Shown here piece after piece: positions 26,847 to 34,388 of a stretch of DNA of 64,000 nucleotides. A model generated the notes under the pieces. It saw nothing but the letters and a program-made list of their open reading frames with translations, made no database searches and was not told where the DNA came from. The stretch comes from Oleispira sp036960605 (lineage in GTDB: Bacteria; Pseudomonadota; Gammaproteobacteria; Pseudomonadales; Oceanobacteraceae): the NCBI GenBank assembly GCA_036960605.1, contig JBALXI010000027.1:1-64000 (forward strand). The letters run 5' to 3'. Position numbers and translations under genes: made by a program. Position 1 is the first letter of the stretch, and every line of letters begins with the position of its first letter.

Positions 26847-27412
26847 TATGAATTATCTCCAGAGTGATCGGCCATTGAGTCATCTGGATCAGAGTCATTG
26901 GGAGTCGACAGGGGAATATTAAAAAGGCTAGCCAGCACATTGGTCGTCGCTTGTACTAGTAACAAGATCGGTAACAAGACAATCAGAGTCTTAAGCAGAT
27001 AGACAAAAGGTAGGCCGCCGGCTTCATGGGATTTCTCACCATTAGCCCAGGCCATTAATACGTAATCCCAGCTGATATAGATTAAAAATAGGCAGGTGGG
27101 GAGTAATAAGAACAAGGTGCCCAATAGATCAATGCGTTGCTGAATGGCCGCTGGCCACTTGTGGTAAAGCACGTCGACACGAACGTGACCTTGTTGTTGC
27201 CAAGTATAAGCAGCCCCCAGCATGAAGAGAGAGGCGTGCAAGTACATTACCGTCTCTTGCATAGCAATGGAGGAATAATCGAAAACATAGCGCAGGATGA
27301 CGACTAGGCAGGTCACGATAACCATTGCCAGCGAAAACCAACGGCAGGTTTTACCGACAAGCAGAGTGAAGGCTTGTAAGACTGAAACAAAAGAGTGCAT
27401 AGACAGAGACAT
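26846..27412 (-). CDS. dctQ: TRAP transporter small permease subunit DctQ
   Basis: The four-helix small membrane subunit of a TRAP transporter. WFSLAMVIVTCLVVILRYVF (helix 1) and SIAMQETVMYLHASLFMLGAAY with QQGHVRVDVLY show the family pattern. The C-terminus has a 20-residue acidic Asp/Ser tail after the last helix. The length is 188 residues. It is the first gene of the dctQM(-thioesterase) run; the 222-bp gap to tRNA-Thr holds the promoters of both. Confidence 0.92.
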   Translation of the reverse strand: MSLSMHSFVSVLQAFTLLVGKTCRWFSLAMVIVTCLVVILRYVFDYSSIAMQETVMYLHASLFMLGAAYTWQQQGHVRVDVLYHKWPAAIQQRIDLLGTLFLLLPTCLFLIYISWDYVLMAWANGEKSHEAGGLPFVYLLKTLIVLLPILLLVQATTNVLASLFNIPLSTPNDSDPDDSMADHSGDNS

Positions 27413-27592
27413 GATGTGAATTAATAAATCTTATTATTGAATGGGCGGAATTATACCTAAGCTGGCCCTGTATCCCAGTGATAACGCGAAATTTACTGAT
27501 TTTTTGTCAATGTTTACGATAACAATAATGGAATCAATAGCTTAGCGATCTGAGCCAATTAAATAAATAATAGAAAATAATCAAAAAAGGCA

Positions 27593-27622
27593 TTGACGGA
27601 ATCGGAGATGCTCTATACTATC
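27593..27622 (+). promoter_or_regulatory. Promoter of tRNA-Thr
   Basis: TTGACG at 27593-27598 and overlapping -10 candidates TATACT (27614-27619) and TACTAT (27617-27622), giving spacers of 15 or 18. The tRNA starts 13 bases after the second candidate. Confidence 0.65.
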
Positions 27623-27634
27623 TCGTCCCAGTTA

Positions 27635-27693
<59 letters not shown>

Positions 27694-27710
<17 letters not shown>

Positions 27711-27759
27711 AATCTAAAAACCTCGTTATCGTAAGATAACGGGGTTTTTTTATGTCTAT
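27694..27759 (+). repeat. Direct repeat, left copy (attL-like): tRNA-Thr 3-prime end plus terminator
   Basis: 66 bases identical to 30314-30379. They cover the last 17 bases of tRNA-Thr, the whole terminator and a few bases beyond. Duplication of a tRNA 3-prime end around a segment is the classic mark of integrase-mediated insertion. Confidence 0.9.
27716..27751 (+). terminator. Terminator of tRNA-Thr
   Basis: AAAAACCTCGTTATC and GATAACGGGGTTTTT pair around a GTAA loop with one mismatch, followed by a T-run. An identical copy lies at 30336-30371. Confidence 0.92.
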
Positions 27760-27836
27760 AATATAGCCTTCAATCATGGCTATCATTTCACCATAATATA
27801 GAATGGATCAACAAAATCTTAATACAGGAAGTATTT

Positions 27837-30311
27837 ATGCCCCTCTTTTTTCTACGTTGGCTTAGTTTTAGCCTTTGTATGATTTCCTTGTCTGCATGTG
27901 ATTTTGATAAATCAGAACCCTCCAACCCATCTGATATAACGTTATCTGAGCAGCAATTACAGTTTGACGATGTTGGGCCAATATTTTTAACGATGGGATC
28001 TAGCTTAGATAATCCTGCTACTGGTCTTGGTCGGGGTGATATCTCTTATCAGAGTAGCGATAGCAGTGTGGCAACCGTTGACTCAAGTGGTCGAGTGACC
28101 GTTGTGGCGATAGGAAATACGACTATCACAGCGACTAAATCAGCTGATGAAATGTATAGCGAGGCACGTAGTCACTATAACGTCAGTATTACTTTTTCTG
28201 CATATGCATGGATCGGTGAGCAAGATTCAAAACTGAGCTTTTCAGAAGGAGCACAGGGCTTAGAGTTTTACCGTAGTACAAATTTCAACTGCGATTTCAT
28301 AAATTACGGTGCTTGTGAATCAGGTTTGATGGATGTGTTAGCGGGTGATGCAATCGTTGACTCCGCCGCAACACTTAACCAAAAAGCGTTATATCAATTT
28401 ACCAAAAGCGATCAATCATCCAGTTTTAATACTTCGTTTCCTCCAGAAAACTTGCCTGCCCGAAAGGGACATCAGGTTATTGCTTTTAATAATAAGCTTT
28501 GGTTAATGGGCGGAACTGATTATGAAAGCCCGTATATCCCTAAAAGTGATGTGTGGTCTTCACAGGATGGCATTCATTGGATCAAAGAAGTAAAGGCTTT
28601 ACCATTTGAATACTTAGACGGTTTTAAGGTAATCGTTTTCAAAGATAAATTGTGGGTTGTCGGTGGCTATTCTTCTTGGGAAAATAGAGAAGATAGAAAA
28701 AGCATTTGGTCATCGATTGATGGTATTAATTGGGTAGAAGAAACAAGTGTAGCTTCATTTGGTGCACGTTATCATAGTTTTCAAATTACAGTGTTTAATC
28801 AAAAGTTGTGGTTGTTTGATGATAGGGATGGAACGACAAATATTTGGTCTTCCGAAGATGGGATAGCTTGGGCACCCCATTCATCGGAATTTAATCCTGC
28901 CCCTCACTTCGAGCAATCGGTAATCGCATTTAACCATAAACTATGGAGTCTTGGTGACTCCGGACTAAGCACAAGAGAACATATTTGGTCATCTAGCAAT
29001 GGTATTGACTGGGAAAAGAATGAGCTAGCATTTCGACTGGAATTTGATTCTCTCTCTACAAGGTTCAATATTGCTGTTATTAACAATAAATTAATAATTT
29101 TTGATAGTAGGAATTCTTGGTCTTCTGATGATGGAGTTAATTGGAGACAAGAGAGGAATGGTGATAACGGAAGTGTTGGGGTTTCAGACTGGTCTGCGAC
29201 AGTGCTTTATCAGGGCCAATTATGGGTGATCGGTAATCATAAATACCGTTATCAAAATGAAGCATGGTCTAGCCCTGATGGCATTAACTGGAAGCCACGC
29301 AAAGAAGATGAAAGCATGCTCTCACGAAATGGATTTAAAGTAGCCGAGTTCAATGGGAAGCTATGGTTTTCAGGTGGGTTCGGCAGCGAAGAGCTTAAAT
29401 ATGTTTCTGTTTCTGAATATTCTTTGCTAAATAATAATGATACTTGGAGCTCTAGTGATGGCATTAATTGGCAGAAAGAAATATCGGATGCTAAGTTCAC
29501 ATCTAGATTTAACCACAGAATGTTTTCATTTAAAGATCAGCTCTGGGTTGTTGCTGGGGCATATTATCGAGAAGAGAGTGGGTATACGCATAGAGAGGAT
29601 ATCTGGTCTTCTACCGATGGTATTAACTGGGTGCAAGAAGTTAAAAACGTGCCTTTTTCAAAGCAAAATAGATACAGCATTATTGAGTTCAATGAAAAGC
29701 TATGGCTCATTGATGACTATAAGGACGCCAGTGAAGTCAACAAAAAGGATATCTGGTCATCAGCTGATGGGATTAATTGGCACTTAGAAGTATCCAATGC
29801 GGGGTGGTTTGAAGGTAATAGACCTCAGCTTGCTGTTTTCGATAATAAAATGTGGATGGTGGGTGACCGAATTGAGTCCGTTAGAGGAAAGCACACTTTA
29901 AAGGATTATTGGTCGACCTCTGATGGTATTAACTGGAAAAAGGAAGTTGCTAGTGTTCCTTTATGGATGCTTGGAGGCAGTAAAGGTTGGTACTTTTTAG
30001 AGCATAAAGACAAATTGTTAATTATTTTCGGAGACTATTATATCAATGAAAAATCCCTAGTATTGTCATCTGCTAACGGTACTGATTGGATTGAGGAAGT
30101 CATTCCTGATGAAGTTAACTTTAGTACTACAGAGGGGAGCTTTACTCTATTTAATGATGAAATATGGCTGTCGGGAGGTTTAGTTACTTATAAGCAAGGA
30201 GGCGGCCAGTGGTCTGAGTCCAGAATATCACCGGAACCTTGGAAATCAGTGGATGGAATTCAGTGGCGTAAAGGTATAAAAACTAAAATCGGATTAATTA
30301 ATCAACCATAA
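27837..30311 (+). CDS. Large lipoprotein with BIG2-like domain and twelve W-S-x-D-G-I-x-W propeller-type repeats
   Basis: 824 residues. A signal peptide with lipobox LSAC (Cys about residue 21) is followed by a bacterial Ig-like BIG2-type domain (about residues 34-115; YQSSDSSVATVDSSGRVTVV), a short linker with three cysteines, and then twelve units of about 50 residues (roughly 205-805). Each unit pairs a strand such as VIAFNNKLWLMGG with a WSSxDGINW signature, which resembles kelch-type beta-propeller blades; twelve units could make one or two propellers. I infer an exported, surface-anchored binding protein; no catalytic motif is visible. The gene is more AT-rich than its surroundings, uses many AGA/AGG codons, and lies alone between two tRNA-derived direct repeats, which points to horizontal gain. 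Confidence 0.8.
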   Translation: MPLFFLRWLSFSLCMISLSACDFDKSEPSNPSDITLSEQQLQFDDVGPIFLTMGSSLDNPATGLGRGDISYQSSDSSVATVDSSGRVTVVAIGNTTITATKSADEMYSEARSHYNVSITFSAYAWIGEQDSKLSFSEGAQGLEFYRSTNFNCDFINYGACESGLMDVLAGDAIVDSAATLNQKALYQFTKSDQSSSFNTSFPPENLPARKGHQVIAFNNKLWLMGGTDYESPYIPKSDVWSSQDGIHWIKEVKALPFEYLDGFKVIVFKDKLWVVGGYSSWENREDRKSIWSSIDGINWVEETSVASFGARYHSFQITVFNQKLWLFDDRDGTTNIWSSEDGIAWAPHSSEFNPAPHFEQSVIAFNHKLWSLGDSGLSTREHIWSSSNGIDWEKNELAFRLEFDSLSTRFNIAVINNKLIIFDSRNSWSSDDGVNWRQERNGDNGSVGVSDWSATVLYQGQLWVIGNHKYRYQNEAWSSPDGINWKPRKEDESMLSRNGFKVAEFNGKLWFSGGFGSEELKYVSVSEYSLLNNNDTWSSSDGINWQKEISDAKFTSRFNHRMFSFKDQLWVVAGAYYREESGYTHREDIWSSTDGINWVQEVKNVPFSKQNRYSIIEFNEKLWLIDDYKDASEVNKKDIWSSADGINWHLEVSNAGWFEGNRPQLAVFDNKMWMVGDRIESVRGKHTLKDYWSTSDGINWKKEVASVPLWMLGGSKGWYFLEHKDKLLIIFGDYYINEKSLVLSSANGTDWIEEVIPDEVNFSTTEGSFTLFNDEIWLSGGLVTYKQGGGQWSESRISPEPWKSVDGIQWRKGIKTKIGLINQP

Positions 30312-30313
30312 CG

Positions 30314-30379
30314 TCTTGGTGTCGGCACCAAATCTAAAAACCTCGTTATCGTAAGATAACGGGGTTTTTTTATGTCTAT
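30314..30379 (+). repeat. Direct repeat, right copy (attR-like): tRNA-Thr 3-prime end plus terminator
   Basis: Identical over 66 bases to 27694-27759. It begins two bases after the stop codon of the propeller lipoprotein gene and supplies that gene with a ready-made terminator (30336-30371). The 5-prime part of the tRNA is absent, so this is not a second tRNA gene. Confidence 0.9.
30336..30371 (+). terminator. Duplicated tRNA terminator, now serving the propeller lipoprotein gene
   Basis: Same hairpin and T-run as at 27716-27751, 24 bases after the stop codon at 30311. Confidence 0.88.
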
Positions 30380-30452
30380 CGTTTGGCTCTAAGCTTAGCC
30401 ACCTGTTTTTTCGACGTACAGGATCGTTTTTTGCTGTTGTTAGTCTGCGCTG

Positions 30453-30944
30453 CTAAAAATGCATTTGCATTGAAACTGAATAGCCATCATCAGCTCCTTG
30501 CTTTGATAGCGCATATTGCCATTCACCTGCTTCTGGCTCGCCTTGATAAATTCCCCAAGCGGCTTCTGCTGCGATTTTTAATACATCAATACTATCTAGA
30601 TGATTCATACTTAAATTAATGCTGCCGGCCCAATGACTATAAGGATCATGTTGCTCGCTCCATTGCTGATGAAAGTTATCTTCAGCGAGTTCATTGGCAA
30701 AGCAAGGAGAGAAGGTAAAGGGCGCGCATAAGCAGGTTAGACAAGCGGCACAAGGTTTTAACCAGGTTTGACGACGCAGGGCTCTATTAAGATCTTTTTG
30801 CTCAATAAAGCCTAATGCCAGTAAACAATGACCTACGGGTTGAGCATGCAGAACTTGATACTCTAATGCGAGCTCTAGTTGCTGTTCGGTAATGACCTGA
30901 CGCGCTAGTAATATTTGGCCTAGGCGTATGGGTGTATCAGCCAT
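30453..30944 (-). CDS. Protein with MshEN/GspE N-terminal-like domain and cysteine-rich hydrophobic segment
   Basis: 163 residues. The first 50 or so (IRLGQILLARQVITEQQLEL, then LLALGFIEQKDLNRALRRQ) match the pattern of the MshEN / type II secretion GspE N-terminal domain, which in some proteins binds c-di-GMP. A segment rich in Cys and Ala/Leu follows (about residues 58-80, PCAACLTCLCAPFTFSPC) and resembles an internal signal or membrane helix, then an uncharacterised 80-residue domain. No ATPase follows, so this is not a secretion motor. The ATG at 30944 has AAGGGG five bases upstream; longer frames lack support. It is divergent from the DUF3392 gene. Confidence 0.62.
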   Translation of the reverse strand: MADTPIRLGQILLARQVITEQQLELALEYQVLHAQPVGHCLLALGFIEQKDLNRALRRQTWLKPCAACLTCLCAPFTFSPCFANELAEDNFHQQWSEQHDPYSHWAGSINLSMNHLDSIDVLKIAAEAAWGIYQGEPEAGEWQYALSKQGADDGYSVSMQMHF

Positions 30945-31145
30945 TAGGGGCCCCTTTGTGAGTTGAGTAAAATCCTTCTTCCTACAGACTGGCACAGGCT
31001 GAAATATTAGCCAGTTGCTTTGCTTAACAATTAGTAACTCAATGTAATGGCAAAGCCCTAATTGGGACGCTAGGCTTGGTTGTGTAGCGATTGCTTCTGT
31101 GACTGGAACAATGCTAAGAGAAATAGGACTAAGGGGGAAGCAGCG

Positions 31146-31487
31146 ATGGTATCTATAAGCTGGCAGCAGCCGATAATATGGTTGGCCGAAAACATGCGCC
31201 CGCATAATAAAGAGATTGCTTTAGCGATGGTGGCGACCCTATTGGTTATATTCGGAGACGTTATCAATGGAACGCTTAGGCGTTTAGTCAGTAAGCAGCC
31301 ACTCTGGTTGAGGATATTGGCATTTATTGCTTTATGCGCGTTCGGCTACGGTACGTTATCGGTATGGCTAACGCCGATATTATCTGATTTTTTGCACAGT
31401 CAAAGTTCGATGGCTTATGTCGCAACAGTCGTCTTGAGTTTTTTAATCGTAGGGATTTTAGCTGAACGTTTTCAGAAATCGAAATAA
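31146..31487 (+). CDS. DUF3392 family small membrane protein
   Basis: 113 residues with three hydrophobic segments. HNKEIALAMVATLLVIFGD, the internal LCAFGYGTLSVWLTP and the ending ILAERFQ are the conserved blocks of the DUF3392 family of gammaproteobacteria; its function is unknown. The ATG at 31146 is preceded by a GGGGGAAG ribosome site; the frame extends upstream, but those residues are not membrane-like. It is convergent with the small RNA at 31545-31686. Confidence 0.85.
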   Translation: MVSISWQQPIIWLAENMRPHNKEIALAMVATLLVIFGDVINGTLRRLVSKQPLWLRILAFIALCAFGYGTLSVWLTPILSDFLHSQSSMAYVATVVLSFLIVGILAERFQKSK

Positions 31488-31544
31488 TGAAGACTAGATA
31501 GGGAAAGAGAAAAAGAGGAAGCAGTGCACTTTTCTAATCCGTTA

Positions 31545-31686
31545 GAAAATAAGACGGGGAGAACATCCTGTTCAACCCGTCTCAGCACCCTAGCAGCCAT
31601 CCATGGCTAACATTCTTCCTTGAAGCAGTCCTTGGCAATGTTGTTATCCTTAACCGTTACATCCTGTAACGCTGCCGTCCTTGTGG
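31545..31686 (-). ncRNA. RsmY/RsmZ/CsrB-type small RNA (predicted)
   Basis: Read on the minus strand, about 140 bases carry seven GGA motifs. Two are perfect hairpin-loop sites of CsrA type: GTTACAGGATGTAAC (31670-31656) and GAACAGGATGTTC (31573-31561). AGCCATGGATGGCT (31608-31595) is a third hairpin with GGA, and AAGGA sites lie between. The second loop is nested in a GACGGG...CCCGTC stem followed by TTATTTTC, which gives a rho-independent terminator. An eighth GGA lies in a hairpin just beyond (TTTCTAACGGATTAGAAA). RsmZ/CsrB RNAs sequester the translational regulator RsmA/CsrA. The family call rests on architecture, not alignment. The rest of the gap 31488-31964 holds its promoter and the palindrome at 31844. 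Confidence 0.78.
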
Positions 31687-31691
31687 GATTA

Positions 31692-31719
31692 AAGTTAGCA
31701 GAATGTAAAAAAGTGAAAA
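31692..31719 (-). promoter_or_regulatory. Candidate promoter of the small RNA
   Basis: Minus strand: extended -10 TGCTAACTT (TAACTT at 31697-31692) with a weak -35 TTTTCA (31719-31714) 16 bases upstream. A poor -35 fits an activator-dependent promoter. Transcription would start near 31685, just before the first GGA. Confidence 0.5.
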
Positions 31720-31843
31720 GAGGTTATTATTCGACGCCAATGAGGTAATTACTTCTATCATTAATAATATCCTTTATAATCAACATCTTAACTAATGTAT
31801 CAGTAAAATTCGGCGAATAGATATAGGTGATTAGCGGTATATT

Positions 31844-31883
31844 CCCACCTCGCGTGTGCGATATATCTCACACGCGAGGTGGG
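31844..31883. promoter_or_regulatory. GacA/UvrY-like upstream activating palindrome
   Basis: A 40-bp palindrome with a single mismatched pair. Its centre, read on the minus strand (31872-31855), is TGTGAG-ATATAT-CGCACA, which matches the GacA/UvrY box pattern TGTAAG-N6-CTTACA in spacing and most bases. It lies about 180 bp upstream of the predicted small-RNA start, the far-upstream placement known for Gac-controlled RNAs. A further partial copy (GTCGCACACG) follows. As RNA it would form a 15-bp stem without a T-run. Confidence 0.55.
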
Positions 31884-31964
31884 TTATGTCGCACACGTAT
31901 AAAACGACTATTTGACGAAAATTGACCATAATGTAGTAACTGAATGTATTTAAGGCACTACTGA

Positions 31965-32789
31965 GTGAATTCATTATATTGTTATTTAGCATCTGAAGGC
32001 CTCGTTTTCCTTAAACGAGGCTATTTGCCGTTCTTAATGCCACAGCAGTTGCCTGAACCTTGGCTGCAGGATAGCAGTTGCTATAAATCCATCAGTAAGC
32101 CGAGTTTATCAGCGCAAGACTTTCGCCAGTATCTACAACAGCAGTATAAAAAGTTGCCCGATCATTTACGAGAAATGGTAAATTTTGAATATTTTGAAAA
32201 GCAGTCTCAAGGCCAGCGTGAAAAAATTGAGCTGGCCATGCGAACGCAAAAGCAACCACTGCAAGCTGCTAAGCCTTTCCAATTGGAGAGAGTTAAAGAT
32301 TGGCGCATATTATCGTTATTTAGTGGCTGGGATAACCTGCCGTTGTGGCATCAAAGTGCAGCCGCGGGCAAAGGTTTGGTGATTGAATTTGATGTTGCTA
32401 AGAGTGGCTTTCAAACATCGTCCTATAATGATCAAGCTCAGCATCTAGCCGCCGTTCAGCAAACGGTTAACTGGCAACCTATGGATGATCTGTATTACTT
32501 TTTTAATCGTCCTGAAGCGAGCGAGATGAAAACTACCGAAGTAGAGTGGCGTTTATTACGCGCGGTTAAGGCTGCGGATCGCATTATTGCGGTGCAAAAG
32601 GCAGAACGGGCAATGTACCGGTTACCAGCAAAAGCGGTTAAGCGCATCATCTTGGGTTACCGTTGCTCAGCCGAGTATTGCTTAGAGGTAAAGGGCTACC
32701 TGAGTAAAGATATAAATTATCGTCATGTCGAGTGCCTGCAAGCGCAATTGGACCCAAGTACTCTGCGCTTACAGCAGGTCGCTATTTAG
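31965..32789 (+). CDS. DUF2971 family protein
   Basis: 274 residues. The central block RILSLFSGWDNLPLWHQSAA followed by GKGLVIEFD is the DUF2971 signature (W...H...GxxIEFD). The family is widespread, often in accessory or defence-adjacent regions, with no established biochemical role. The start is GTG with AAGG about nine bases before it. It stands alone between the small-RNA region and the convergent trmH gene, 23 bases away. Confidence 0.75.
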   Translation: MNSLYCYLASEGLVFLKRGYLPFLMPQQLPEPWLQDSSCYKSISKPSLSAQDFRQYLQQQYKKLPDHLREMVNFEYFEKQSQGQREKIELAMRTQKQPLQAAKPFQLERVKDWRILSLFSGWDNLPLWHQSAAAGKGLVIEFDVAKSGFQTSSYNDQAQHLAAVQQTVNWQPMDDLYYFFNRPEASEMKTTEVEWRLLRAVKAADRIIAVQKAERAMYRLPAKAVKRIILGYRCSAEYCLEVKGYLSKDINYRHVECLQAQLDPSTLRLQQVAI

Positions 32790-32812
32790 CTATTGGCTAA
32801 TTATCTCTCTCG

Positions 32813-33508
32813 CTACCGAAAGCGCTTTCCTGAGGCATTAACCCTTCTTGAAAATTCTTGCGGATCAGCCAGTTCACCTTCTTCATCGGTTTCCGGATAT
32901 TCCCAGCCTAGCTCCTTACAGATACGGGCATAAAGCGGGTGGCTCCATTTGAACAATAAATGTTCATATTCATCATTTGGGATGCGGCACTGATCGAACA
33001 TGCCTTTCAATGAGCGCTGGCGTTCCGCTTCGCTTAATAATAAAGCAGCCGCGACGGAGACATTGAAAGATTGCACCATGCCTAACATCGGAATTGTCAG
33101 ATGCTCATCGGCCATTTCAGCGGCAACATCGGTAACCCCCGTCAATTCATTGCCCATCATAATGGCGGTCGGTTGGGTAAAGTCGTAGGCTCGAAAATCA
33201 ATCGCGCGCTCACTGAAGTTAGCGATGCACACTTTAAATCCCTGCCCCTGAAGCTGGCTAATGGCATCTTCTGTGGTGCGATACGTCTCCACATCCACCC
33301 ACTGCTGGCTGCCTTTCGCTTTTCCGCGAAAGGTGCGGTAATCATCATAAGGCCAAATTGCATGAACTTTGGGCACGGCAAATGCGTCGCAGGTGCGAAT
33401 AATTGCCGATAAATTATGGGCCTTATGAACTTCATCGGTCACTACGGTTAAGTCCGGCTGACGACGATTCAAGGTATCTTTTAGGCGCGCATAGCGTTCT
33501 GGAGTCAT
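32813..33508 (-). CDS. trmH: tRNA (guanosine18-2'-O)-methyltransferase TrmH (SpoU)
   Basis: A SPOUT-class enzyme that 2'-O-methylates G18 in the tRNA D-loop. It begins MTPERYARLKDTLNRRQPDL like the E. coli protein, has the motif HNLSAIIRTCDA (motif 1 Arg/Asn), and the knot motifs IMMGNELTGV and IPMLGMVQSFNVSVAAALLL. The start at 33508 has AAGG eight bases upstream and gives 231 residues (E. coli 229); an upstream ATG pair at 33535 has no ribosome site. It is divergent from cysZ. Confidence 0.94.
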   Translation of the reverse strand: MTPERYARLKDTLNRRQPDLTVVTDEVHKAHNLSAIIRTCDAFAVPKVHAIWPYDDYRTFRGKAKGSQQWVDVETYRTTEDAISQLQGQGFKVCIANFSERAIDFRAYDFTQPTAIMMGNELTGVTDVAAEMADEHLTIPMLGMVQSFNVSVAAALLLSEAERQRSLKGMFDQCRIPNDEYEHLLFKWSHPLYARICKELGWEYPETDEEGELADPQEFSRRVNASGKRFR

Positions 33509-33598
33509 GAAATAAGCCTTTTCGCTAGCCATCATTACGGCAGGTATTGTATAAAAGAGCGCGATTTTAGCGATTAGAGCAATAAAAAGGAAATGAAT

Positions 33599-34333
33599 AT
33601 GCGCGGCAACCCCCTACTTGGCATTCAGTATTTTGGCCGAGGGTTTTCATTATTATCAAATAAGGGCTTAAAACGCTTCGTCGCTATTCCGATTTTGATC
33701 AATGCAATACTGATGACGGCGCTGATATATTTTGGCGGTGGCTGGCTGTTGGATAAAGTGGAGTGGCTGGTTGATTTGTTTCCCAGCTGGTTATCTTGGT
33801 TAACCTGGATCATTACTCCGGTCGCAGCGCTGACAATTATTTCCATGACCTTGTATTTTTTCAGTGCCGTTTTGAATTTTGTCGCGGGTCCGTTTAATGG
33901 TCTATTAAGTGAAGCCGTTGAAACGAAGATAGTCGGTGCAGAAATCCCAGAAGAATCCGTCGGCGAGCAAGTATCTCGCACGTTGCAGCGTGAGTTGAAG
34001 AAACTGGGATATTTCATTCCACGCTATATAGGTTTGTTGGTGATCAGTTTTATTCCCGTTATCAATATCGTCAGTCCGGTATTGTGGTTCGTGTTTGGTG
34101 CTTGGGTCTTAACCTTGCAATATCTTGATTATGCTTTGGATAATAACGGCCATAGCTTTCAAGACTTGCATCAAGCGTTGAAACTGCAGCCATTAACGAC
34201 CTTGGGATTTGGCTTTATAGTGGCGGTTGGCTTTATGATCCCAGTCGTAAATTTGTTGGTGATGCCTGCCGCAGTCTGTGGTGCAACACTCTATTGGAGT
34301 GAACAAATAAAAGCTGAATTCAAACCTGCCTAA
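33599..34333 (+). CDS. cysZ: Sulfate transporter CysZ-like (EI24 family)
   Basis: An inner-membrane protein of the CysZ/EI24 family, linked to sulfate uptake for cysteine synthesis. GIQYFGRGFSLLSNKGLKRF at the start and the AGPFNGLLSEAVE block (about residues 97-110) are family features, along with several long hydrophobic segments. The second ATG (33599) is preferred because AAGGA lies about seven bases before it. The length is 244 residues (E. coli 253). No cys gene lies nearby. Confidence 0.88.
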   Translation: MRGNPLLGIQYFGRGFSLLSNKGLKRFVAIPILINAILMTALIYFGGGWLLDKVEWLVDLFPSWLSWLTWIITPVAALTIISMTLYFFSAVLNFVAGPFNGLLSEAVETKIVGAEIPEESVGEQVSRTLQRELKKLGYFIPRYIGLLVISFIPVINIVSPVLWFVFGAWVLTLQYLDYALDNNGHSFQDLHQALKLQPLTTLGFGFIVAVGFMIPVVNLLVMPAAVCGATLYWSEQIKAEFKPA

Positions 34334-34388
34334 TAACGACACTAAGCTATGCTTGAAAAAGTACTCGTTTAAATTTTAGGGGGGGCCG

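Noticed and set aside
28530..30270. Regularly spaced repeated DNA that could suggest a tandem repeat or CRISPR-like array
   Set aside because: The periodicity is about 150 bp, stays in one reading frame and encodes the WSSxDGINW protein units; repeats are diverged at third positions.
30314..30379. Possible second tRNA gene
   Set aside because: Only the last 17 tRNA bases are present; the D arm, anticodon arm and acceptor 5-prime strand are missing.
30383..30619. 78-residue plus-strand frame after the right tRNA repeat
   Set aside because: It overlaps the better supported minus-strand MshEN-like gene and has no ribosome site.
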